DNA of 6,748 nucleotides, from the NCBI GenBank assembly GCA_003644405.1, contig QNCE01000071.1:1-6748 (forward strand), written 5' to 3'. A model generated the notes under the pieces. It ran no database searches, was not told the DNA's origin, and worked only from the letters and a program-made list of their open reading frames with translations. Position numbers and translations under genes: made by a program. This stretch comes from Candidatus Omnitrophota bacterium (GTDB lineage Bacteria > Omnitrophota > Gorgyraeia > Duberdicusellales > 4484-171). The stretch's first letter is position 1; every line of letters begins with the position of its first letter. This document shows positions 1-6,419 of the stretch, in pieces.

Positions 1-3000
1 ACTCTAGTTTTACTGTAGCTATTGAACCAACTTTTGTCCAGGTGATATCTTGAGTAGTATTTATTTGCCAAGCCTCTCCTCCGTTAGGTTGGGTTACAGT
101 TAAATCTCCTCTGATTTTGAAGTAAGCATCTGAGGTATCGTTTACTGTGCTATCTCCTGCATCGGAGATGCGCATCATACAGGTATTAGAAATTGTATCA
201 GGAACAGTCCAAGAATAACTCAATGCTGCTGCAGGAGTAGAGCTAATAATGGTGTAGGGATAAGTTGAACCCCCATCAGTTGAATACTCAAGCTTAATAT
301 TGGCAATTGTTCCCACCATAGACCAAGTTATATCATAAGTGGAATCTACTACTAATACTTCTCCTCCAACAGGATAAGTTAAGGTTATAGAAGGCTTTAT
401 ACTAAAATCAGCGTCGGAATAATCTGTAACTGTAGCATCATTAGCATCTGTCACTCTTACACGCACAGTAGTACTTACATCATCAGGAATATCCCAAGCA
501 TAAGAACCACTTGTAGCAGAAACTCCTGAAGCAATGACATTAGGAAAGGTATCTCCGCTATCTGTGGAATAGTCAATATTTACGGACTCGATTGAACCTA
601 CCATGTCCCAAGTAATATTCTGAGTACTCCCTACAATCCAGACTTCTCCTCCATTGGGAGCAGTTACAGTAATAACGCCCTTTATCCGGAAATTGAGGTC
701 GGAAGCATCAGAGACACTAGAATCAGAAAGAGAAGTAACTTTTACTCTTGCACTAGTTGTAGGGTTATCAGGAATTGCCCAGGAATATGTTCCTAAACTA
801 GAATCTACGGATGTATCTATAACATAAGGATAAGTAGCCCCGCCATCGTCAGAATAGGTAATCTCTATATTTCCGATACTCCCTGTTTTTGTCCAAGTGA
901 TATCTTGGGTAGTACCAATCTCCCAAGCTTCTCCTCCATTGGGAGCAGTTAAGGCTATTGAACCCTTAATTTCAAACACATCATCTGATTCATCAACTAC
1001 ATCAGGATAATCCAAACTGGTAATCTTAATCTTTAAATTTGCTCCAATCTCATCAGGAATAGTCCAAGCAAAAGCGAGATCGGAGCTAGGAACACCTCCT
1101 GTAGGAGTAATTATCTGGGTATCGGGATAATTAGTCCCGCCATCCACTGAATACCTAATTTCAACATTTCCAATGCTTCCTGTTTTCTGCCAAGTGATAT
1201 TTTTAGTATCATCAACAATCCAAACTTCTCCACCGTTAGGGGAAGTTACGGTTATAGATCCTTTGATAGTAAAATCTCCATCAGAGGTATCAAAAACAGT
1301 GGAATCATCGTAATTTTCTACTTTAATTCTGGTTTGAGTTCCAATAGCATCAGGAACAGTCCAAGAATAAGTTCCTGTATTATCTAGACCAGTAGTAATT
1401 GTGCTAGTATAGCTACCCCCTCCATCGGTGGAATAATAAAGATTCACCTTAGGGATGGTTCCATAAGTATTCCAGGTAATATCGTAACTTGAGCCTACAA
1501 TAAAAGTTTCACCTCCATTAGGATAAGTAAGCACCAACTTTCCTTTAATTGTGAAATTATCATCTGAGGTATCATAAACTGTAGCATCTGAGGTATCAGT
1601 TACTTTAACTCTTAAAGCTGTTCCTATTGCATCAGGAATTGTCCAGGTATAACTACCTACTGCAGCATCTGTAGAATCAACAATTAAATTAGGATAGGTA
1701 ATTCCTCCATCTGTAGAGTACTCTAACTTTACATAGGCAATTGAACCGGTCCTTGTCCAGGTAATATTCTGGGAGCTTGCCACTTCCCAAATTTCTCCTC
1801 CGTTGGGAGCATCGAGATGTAACTTACCTTTAATAGTAAAATTATCATTGGACTCATCGTATACTCCAGTAGGATCGCTGGTTAATAATACCTTAACTTT
1901 TAATTGAGTTCCAATTGCATCGGGAATCGTCCAAGTATAAGGCGTACCAGTCTCTGCATCAATCCCTGTAGCGATCACCTGGCCATCAGGATAAGTAGCT
2001 CCTCCATCAGTAGAATATCTTAGTTCTACGCTCCCTAACGTCCCTGTCTTCGTCCAAGTAATATCTGTAGTATCTCCTACATAGAATATCTCTCCCCCAT
2101 CAGGGGCAGTTAAAGTAAGAGTTCCTTTTATTTCAAACACATTATCTGATTCATCATAGACAGTTGAATCATCTAAACTAATTATTTTCACCTTTAGATT
2201 AGTTCCAATCGCATCAGGAACAGTCCAGGCAAAACTTCCATCAGTTGCTGCAACACCGCCAGCGGGAGTAATAACATTAGTATCAGGATAAGTGGTTCCT
2301 CCGTCGGTAGAGTATCTAATTTCAACATTGCCAATACTTCCATAAGCTTCCCAAGTGATATTCTTTGTTTCTCCTACCCGCCAAACTTCTCCTCCGTTGG
2401 GAGCAGTAACTATTACTCTTCCCTTAATGGTGAAATCACCAGGAGAAGTAGCATATACAGAACTGTCGTAATAATTCTCAACTTTAACTCTTGTCTGCGT
2501 CCCAATAGCATCGGGAATAGTCCATAGGTACCCATCAGTATTAGATAGAGCGGTGGCAATTGTGGAAGAATAAGTTGCGCCTCCATCTGTAGAATAATAG
2601 AGATTTACTTTATCTATTGAGCCATAAGTAGTCCAACTAATATTTTCCTGGGTTCCTACGTACCAGGTTTCTCCTCCTGTAGGTGCAGATAAAGAAAACC
2701 TCCCCTTAATAGAGAAAACGTTATCGGAAGTATCATTAATATCTGGGTCATCCATAGAAGTAATCTTTACTTTTACCTGATTTCCAATAGCATCAGGAAT
2801 AAGCCAAGAATAGGAAAGTTCCCCTGAATCTACATTATCAGCAATCAAATAAGGATAACCATCTGCACCATCGTTAACAGAATATTCCAATTTTACATAA
2901 CCTAAACTCTCTCCTAACCTGTCCCAAGTAATGTTTTGGTATGTTTCTACCTCCCACTCCTCTCCTCCGTTGGGAGCGGTAAGGACTAAATTTCCTTTTA

Positions 3001-5995
3001 TAGAGAAATCGCCGTCAGATATGTCATTAACAGTAGGATCACTTACTAGTAAAACTTTCACCCGAACGCTACTGCTAATATCATCAGGAATAGTCCAAGA
3101 GTAAGGGGAACTGTCGGGAGCGATACCACTTACGATTACTTTTGTATCAGGAAAAGTTGCCCCTCCGTCAGTAGAGTAACGGAGCTCCACATTCCCTATT
3201 GTTCCTGTATATGTCCAGCTAATATCCGTAGAATCCCCCACATAGAATATTTCTCCTCCATTAGGAGCAGTTAAGGATAAAGAGCCTTTGATATAAAAAT
3301 CTGCATCGGAAGTATCAAACACTCCTGCAGGGTCATCTACTAATTCAATCTTTATCCTTGCAGTATCAGTAATATCATCAGGGATAGGTGACCAGGTGTA
3401 GTTTAAATCCGAGGCCAATACCGTAGCAATGGTATTAGGAAAAGTCGTTCCACCATCAGTAGAATATTTAATATTTACATCTCCCAAAGTTCCATATTTT
3501 TGCCATTTGATAACTTGAGAGGAACCCACCGTATAGGTTTCTCCTCCGTTAGGCTCAGTAATGACAATTTTACCTTTTATTTTAAAAGGATTATCTGATT
3601 CATCATACATACTAGGATCATCTACATTACTTATCTTTACTACCACGTTATCACTTATATTGTCAGGAATGGTCCAAGGATAACTTAAGTCTGAGGCGGG
3701 AGTGGAATCAACGATAAGATTATCCACTGGGTAAGTAGAACCTCCATCAGTAGAGTACTCAATCTTTACATAGTCAATCGTCCCATTAATCTCCCAGGTA
3801 ATATCATGACTCTCCCCTACACGCCATACTTCTGTTCCTGAGGTAGGAGAGGTAACTTTGATTGAAGGAACTATAGAAAATACCCCGCTTCCCCCATCAG
3901 GAGCGGTATCCATAATAACTGAATCATCGGATTTTTCTACTTTGATTTTTGTTTGATCTCCTATTGCCTCTACAGGAACTGTCCAAGTATAGGGACTACC
4001 CAATGTATAATCACTTACAATCAATGTCCAATCCACACCTGTATTAGTGGAATAATAGATGTTAACAGAATCAACAGTCCCTGTGGTTGTCCATTCTATA
4101 GATTGATCAGTCTGAGCAGGCCATACCTCTGTACCTAAATTGGGGGCAGTGATCGTTATATTTGGTCGAATCTCAAAATCGCCACTGGACGTATCGAATA
4201 CAGTGGTGTCCGACTCTGCTTCAACTTTAACTCGGATAGTCTTATAAGGTAAATCAGGAATAGGATTCCAATTATACGAACCAGAACCTCCGCTTCCTAC
4301 AGAAACTCCTGAAGCAATAAGATTTGGATAACCATCCGCACCACTATTGGTATCGTAATATAAAGCTACTGTTCCTAATTCTCCCGTATAATCCCAGGTA
4401 ATGTACCTATCAGTATCACCTATATACCAAATTTCTCCTCCGTTGGGAGCAGTTAAAGTTAACGTTCCTTTTATTTCAAAGTCAGCATTAGAATCATCGT
4501 AATTACGTTCAGTTAAGTCTGTATCTATAATCCTTACCCTTAATTGATTACTTATTAAATTTGTAGTCCCAATCGTTGCTGGGATTGTCCAGGAATAAGA
4601 ATCCGAAGCAGCGGATATTCCACTTACAATGGTCAAAGGAAAGGTAGCTCCACTATCAGTAGAAAGTAGTAAATCTACCGAGTGAGTTCCATCAGATTGA
4701 GACCCACCTGTTTCTAAAGCAGCTGCGTGCTTCCAAGTAATATCGTGGGTTTCACCCACCCGCCAGAGTTCTCCTCCATTGGGAGTTTTTAAAGTAAGGG
4801 GTGAAAGCTCCACTACAAACCAATCAGCATCAACGGCAATCTCACTTACATCAGGGTCATCGGTCCTTTCTAAAGTAAGGGTTGTTGAATCGGTAATTTC
4901 AGCCCTGACCATGTAGTTATGTAAATTCTCACAACTGGTTGATGCCCCCCCTGCAACTGAAACTATAGGAAAAGAACGGGCAGGGTCCACAGAATTTATG
5001 GTAATGGCTTTTGTAAAATCGGTAGCTAAAAAACTTGTGGTTCCTTTCTGTACGTAACTTGAACTGTCAGTAAGTTCAATTAGATACCAAGCAATATATA
5101 CCTCATCCTCATTTAAAGTTCCTGCTAAGCCCCGTGTAAATGTTAAAGTATTTGCATCGGTAATAGTCCCTCTTACCATCATTTGGGCGTCGATACCATC
5201 AATAGTATTAGTGACATCTCCTCCAGTATAATTGAAGATAAGGAATGCTTTATTGATATCTGTAATAGGTGTGGGTAGAGTAACCGTTGCGGTAGTTGCA
5301 TCACCAGGTATAGTTACCTCCCCTTTTTGAACAGTAGCATCGGTAAGAATCTCTACTACTTGCCAGGCTACAGTTACACTTGCTGCGGTAGTAACCTGCT
5401 TCCCTGCGGTTAAATGTTTTCTTTCAATATGAAGAGTGCTATTATCAGGAAAGGTTGCTTTAAACATAACAGCTTCAGTTTCATCAGTAAACCACTCCGT
5501 TGATTTAACAGATAAAATAGGAAAATAAGAACTACCTTGAAGTGTGGGCAAACTGATATTTTTTACATAAGTATCATTGGCAAAAGTGGTAATTCCGCTA
5601 TACACATTAACACCATCATTGAACTCTACTGCGCAAGCACTAACTTTAGCATTAAAAGTACCTTTATCTGAATCCCTCACACGTTCAAAATTAACTGTTT
5701 GATCATCTTCAAAATTAACTTGAAATAAACCCATACCCTCACCACCATCTACCCGTACACCAGCCTGAACACTTGACTCATGGAGATCGTCAGACTGCGT
5801 ACTGGAAATAAGAAAGGTAGTATTTAAATCGACAGGATTAGGAAGCGTATTTTGAATAGTAGTATCATAAGGGCCAAAGGTAGCTGTAGTGGCCTGAGTT
5901 CTTTCTATTTGAGCGGTATTTGCATAAAAAGGAAATAAGAACAAACCTACTATTAAACTTGTAATTATAACCAAATTGCTCTTAATTTGACTCAT
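1..5995 (-). CDS. Giant secreted/surface protein with tandem Kre9/KNH-like Ig domains (3'-truncated by window edge)
   Basis: The frame is open from the ATG at 5993-5995 to the left edge: 1,998 codons without a stop, and the C-terminus lies outside the window. Residues 1-28 look like a signal peptide (Lys5, hydrophobic 8-23, Ala25/Ala28). Residues about 30-399 are four units of about 90 residues ending in W-x-(V/L)-(V/I)-E. From about residue 400 there are at least 17 Ig-like domains with PNGGE, ITW, YSTDGG, W-x-(I/V)-P and F-x-IKG motifs. These match the general pattern of the Kre9/KNH N-terminal (Ser-Thr-rich GPI-anchored) family. No enzymatic domain is visible. I saw only three cysteines (121, 355, 1939); Asp, Ser, Thr and Gly are abundant. 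The start is supported by GGGAG 9 nt upstream and by the upstream stop one base away. An extended cell-surface or secreted adhesin, stalk or scaffold is inferred. An anchoring or sorting domain, if any, would be in the missing C-terminus. Confidence 0.95.
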   Translation of the reverse strand, partial: MSQIKSNLVIITSLIVGLFLFPFYANTAQIERTQATTATFGPYDTTIQNTLPNPVDLNTTFLISSTQSDDLHESSVQAGVRVDGGEGMGLFQVNFEDDQTVNFERVRDSDKGTFNAKVSACAVEFNDGVNVYSGITTFANDTYVKNISLPTLQGSSYFPILSVKSTEWFTDETEAVMFKATFPDNSTLHIERKHLTAGKQVTTAASVTVAWQVVEILTDATVQKGEVTIPGDATTATVTLPTPITDINKAFLIFNYTGGDVTNTIDGIDAQMMVRGTITDANTLTFTRGLAGTLNEDEVYIAWYLIELTDSSSYVQKGTTSFLATDFTKAITINSVDPARSFPIVSVAGGASTSCENLHNYMVRAEITDSTTLTLERTDDPDVSEIAVDADWFVVELSPLTLKTPNGGELWRVGETHDITWKHAAALETGGSQSDGTHSVDLLLSTDSGATFPLTIVSGISAASDSYSWTIPATIGTTNLISNQLRVRIIDTDLTERNYDDSNADFEIKGTLTLTAPNGGEIWYIGDTDRYITWDYTGELGTVALYYDTNSGADGYPNLIASGVSVGSGGSGSYNWNPIPDLPYKTIRVKVEAESDTTVFDTSSGDFEIRPNITITAPNLGTEVWPAQTDQSIEWTTTGTVDSVNIYYSTNTGVDWTLIVSDYTLGSPYTWTVPVEAIGDQTKIKVEKSDDSVIMDTAPDGGSGVFSIVPSIKVTSPTSGTEVWRVGESHDITWEINGTIDYVKIEYSTDGGSTYPVDNLIVDSTPASDLSYPWTIPDNISDNVVVKISNVDDPSMYDESDNPFKIKGKIVITEPNGGETYTVGSSQVIKWQKYGTLGDVNIKYSTDGGTTFPNTIATVLASDLNYTWSPIPDDITDTARIKIELVDDPAGVFDTSDADFYIKGSLSLTAPNGGEIFYVGDSTDISWTYTGTIGNVELRYSTDGGATFPDTKVIVSGIAPDSSPYSWTIPDDISSSVRVKVLLVSDPTVNDISDGDFSIKGNLVLTAPNGGEEWEVETYQNITWDRLGESLGYVKLEYSVNDGADGYPYLIADNVDSGELSYSWLIPDAIGNQVKVKITSMDDPDINDTSDNVFSIKGRFSLSAPTGGETWYVGTQENISWTTYGSIDKVNLYYSTDGGATYSSTIATALSNTDGYLWTIPDAIGTQTRVKVENYYDSSVYATSPGDFTIKGRVIVTAPNGGEVWRVGETKNITWEAYGSIGNVEIRYSTDGGTTYPDTNVITPAGGVAATDGSFAWTVPDAIGTNLKVKIISLDDSTVYDESDNVFEIKGTLTLTAPDGGEIFYVGDTTDITWTKTGTLGSVELRYSTDGGATYPDGQVIATGIDAETGTPYTWTIPDAIGTQLKVKVLLTSDPTGVYDESNDNFTIKGKLHLDAPNGGEIWEVASSQNITWTRTGSIAYVKLEYSTDGGITYPNLIVDSTDAAVGSYTWTIPDAIGTALRVKVTDTSDATVYDTSDDNFTIKGKLVLTYPNGGETFIVGSSYDITWNTYGTIPKVNLYYSTDGGGSYTSTITTGLDNTGTYSWTVPDAIGTQTRIKVENYDDSTVFDTSDGDFTIKGSITVTSPNGGEVWIVDDTKNITWQKTGSIGNVEIRYSVDGGTNYPDTQIITPTGGVPSSDLAFAWTIPDEIGANLKIKITSLDYPDVVDESDDVFEIKGSIALTAPNGGEAWEIGTTQDITWTKTGSIGNIEITYSDDGGATYPYVIDTSVDSSLGTYSWAIPDNPTTSARVKVTSLSDSSVSDASDLNFRIKGVITVTAPNGGEVWIVGSTQNITWDMVGSIESVNIDYSTDSGDTFPNVIASGVSATSGSYAWDIPDDVSTTVRVRVTDANDATVTDYSDADFSIKPSITLTYPVGGEVLVVDSTYDITWSMVGTIANIKLEYSTDGGSTYPYTIISSTPAAALSYSWTVPDTISNTCMMRISDAGDSTVNDTSDAYFKIRGDLTVTQPNGGEAWQINTTQDITWTKVGSIATVKLE
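959..2119 (-). repeat. Four-domain super-unit, copy 2 (Ig domains 10-13)
   Basis: Residues about 1293-1679, the partner of the block at 2120-3280 and also about 1,161 bp long. Similarity persists at the DNA level: the plus strand near 2081-2135 and 3240-3295 shares 'acatagaatat' followed by a near-identical PNGGE stretch and 'gcagttaa'. Synonymous and replacement differences are spread throughout, so the duplication is not recent and is unlikely to be an assembly artefact. Confidence 0.8.
2120..3280 (-). repeat. Four-domain super-unit, copy 1 (Ig domains 6-9)
   Basis: Residues about 906-1292. Each domain here resembles the domain four places later better than its neighbours. Domain 6 has EIFYVGDSTDISW and VELRYSTDGG, shared with domain 10. 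Domain 8 has KVNLYYSTDGG and TQTRVKVENY, shared with domain 12. Domain 9 has NVEIRYS, the extra TPAGGV loop and ESDNVFEIKG, shared with domain 13. By-hand counts give about 69/98 identical residues for 9 versus 13 and about 62/93 for 8 versus 12. The distance between paired domains is 387, 389, 387 and 387 residues. Confidence 0.8.
4679..4732 (-). other. Loop insertion in Ig domain 1 of the giant protein
   Basis: Residues 422-439 lie between the ITW strand (Trp421) and the next beta strand (VDLLLSTDSG). Other units have about eight residues here, typically T-K-T-G-S-I-x-x; this one has about 18 and is rich in Gly, Ser and Ala. It accounts for much of the unusual 112-residue length of domain 1, the only one directly joined to the N-terminal type A units. 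A specialised junction or ligand loop is possible but not shown. Confidence 0.6.
4799..5908 (-). repeat. Four N-terminal tandem units of about 90 residues (type A) in the giant protein
   Basis: Four divergent protein repeats lie between the signal peptide and the Ig-like array. The conserved Glu near each unit end falls at residues 124, 215, 307 and 396, giving spacings of 91, 92 and 89. Units 2-4 end in W-x-(V/L)-(V/I)-E with Trp at 211, 303 and 392; unit 1 has Ala-Cys-Ala-Val-Glu there and lacks the Trp. Units 3 and 4 begin with VQKG. The second half of each unit carries a T-L-x-(I/L/F)-x-R or similar strand (VNFER, LHIER, LTFTR, LTLER), preceded in units 3 and 4 by an M-V-R-(G/A)-x-I-T-D strand. 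This reads as an all-beta domain. I cannot assign it to a named family, and its ligand is unknown. Boundaries are approximate: residues 30-127, 128-218, 219-310 and 311-399. Confidence 0.75.
5911..5995 (-). other. Signal peptide of the giant protein
   Basis: The first about 28 residues have a short polar start with one Lys at position 5, an uninterrupted hydrophobic core at about 8-23 (LVIITSLIVGLFLFPF), and small residues Ala25 and Ala28 near a likely signal peptidase I site. No cysteine occurs here, so it is not a lipoprotein signal. Export by Sec is inferred; the exact cleavage site (after Ala25 or Ala28) is uncertain. Confidence 0.85.
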
Positions 5996-5996
5996 C

Positions 5997-6419
5997 TTAT
6001 TTTACTCCCTTCAAAAGTAACTCGGGTTTTCTTACTGCTGGCTTAATAAAACTAATTGTCTTTACCTTCCGGAAAGATCTTACTTTTTCTTTATACTCTT
6101 TAGTAATTTCCTCGTATTGAACTCTTATAAAATCCCCTACTTTAAGCTCTTCTAAGCTTTCTTTGTGGATAAGTCTAACGTTGTCTTTATCTAAAGGGAA
6201 CCATATTTCATACTCAACGCCCTTTTCTCTCTCCCGTTGATAAACAATACTTATATAATCTTTGCCAATCGCACTTATTTCTCCCTGTATTTCTTTTATC
6301 TCTCTAGTAATTTTAACTTCGTCTTCTTTCGCTTCTACACAATTAACAACAATTACCATACTCAAAATGAAAACTAAAATTTCAATAAGATAAAACTGTT
6401 TAAAATGAATTCTTTTCAT
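5997..6419 (-). CDS. Small exported protein of unknown function (140 aa)
   Basis: Complete gene. Residues 1-30 form a signal peptide: basic start (Lys2, Arg3, Lys7), hydrophobic core about 14-25, and V-E-A at 28-30 as a likely signal peptidase I site. The mature part of about 110 residues is rich in Lys and Glu and predicted by eye to be mostly beta strands. It has an 'IQGEISAIGKDYISIVY' opening, an EYEIWFPLD strand pair, and 'LKVGDFIRVQYEE', a G-D turn typical of small OB-like or SH3-like barrels. I do not recognise a named family; the fold suggestion is inference. Its ATG overlaps the preceding gene's TGA by four bases (ATGA), and its TAA lies one base before the giant gene, so all three are probably one operon. 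A role in secretion or assembly of the giant protein is possible from context only. Confidence 0.9.
   Translation of the reverse strand: MKRIHFKQFYLIEILVFILSMVIVVNCVEAKEDEVKITREIKEIQGEISAIGKDYISIVYQREREKGVEYEIWFPLDKDNVRLIHKESLEELKVGDFIRVQYEEITKEYKEKVRSFRKVKTISFIKPAVRKPELLLKGVK
6005..6011 (-). promoter_or_regulatory. Ribosome binding site of the giant protein gene
   Basis: On the minus strand AAGGGAG is followed by nine bases and then the ATG at 5995. It lies inside the last codons of the upstream 140-residue gene, whose TAA ends one base before the ATG. This site fixes the start and implies coupled translation. Confidence 0.75.
6330..6419 (-). other. Signal peptide of the 140-aa protein
   Basis: Residues 1-30: positive N-region, hydrophobic stretch ending VIVV at 22-25, then N-C-V-E-A. 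Ala30 with Val28 fits a signal peptidase I site. Cys27 is preceded by Asn, which is a poor lipobox, so a soluble exported product is preferred. Glu13 near the start of the hydrophobic stretch is unusual and slightly lowers confidence. Confidence 0.75.
6416..6419 (-). other. ATGA stop-start overlap
   Basis: The TGA of the upstream partial gene and the ATG of the 140-aa gene share the four bases ATGA on the minus strand. This is a classic arrangement for translational coupling and evidence that both frames are real. Confidence 0.9.

Larger units (their letters stand above)
1..4798 (-). repeat. Tandem array of at least 17 Kre9/KNH-like Ig domains (type B)
   Basis: Each unit opens with a PNGGE-type turn. 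The Pro falls at residues 405, 517, 618, 717, 815, 911, 1008, 1105, 1199, 1298, 1397, 1492, 1586, 1685, 1780, 1875 and 1970. Spacing is 94-101 residues except the first (112). The matching plus-strand sites, complementary to CCx-AAx-GGx-GGx-GAx, run from 4769-4783 down to 74-88, all in one frame. A typical unit then has W-x-V-G, ITW, G-S-I-x-x-V-x-(I/L)-x-YSTDGG-x-TY, a W-T-(I/V)-PD-x-I strand, an R/K-V-K-V strand, D-x-S-D-x-x-F-x-IKG, and the next unit. The order fits the Ig-like Kre9/KNH N-terminal family, whose founding yeast members act in cell-wall beta-1,6-glucan synthesis; bacterial copies are usually structural modules of unknown binding. Unit 17 is cut by the window edge. Confidence 0.88.

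Noticed and set aside
959..3280. Assembly artefact or collapsed recent duplication
   Set aside because: The paired blocks differ by many scattered silent and replacement changes (about 30% of residues in the closest pairs), so they are genuine diverged copies.
3953..4138. Plus-strand open frame of 61 codons
   Set aside because: It lies wholly antisense to Ig domains of the giant gene, has no recognisable domain, and its Cys-, Pro- and Tyr-rich content is what the reverse complement of the repeat codons would give.
74..4783. Regularly spaced 'tctcctccattggg'-like plus-strand sites, resembling a CRISPR or iteron array
   Set aside because: Spacing is about 285-335 bp, the copies differ, and every one is in frame as the PNGGE codons of the minus-strand gene. 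They are protein repeats.
74..4783. Sialidase/BNR beta-propeller, from the STDGGxTY motifs
   Set aside because: The period is about 97 residues and each unit has the Kre9/KNH-like Ig pattern with PNGGE and ITW; no sialidase catalytic residues or propeller-length spacing are seen.
5996..6012. Separate promoter or terminator between the 140-aa gene and the giant gene
   Set aside because: Only one base separates the genes, no hairpin with a T-run is visible, and the purine-rich stretch is explained as a ribosome binding site.
6330..6419. Lipoprotein signal in the 140-aa protein (Cys27)
   Set aside because: The residues before Cys are V-V-N; Asn at -1 does not fit a lipobox, and V-E-A right after offers a better signal peptidase I site.
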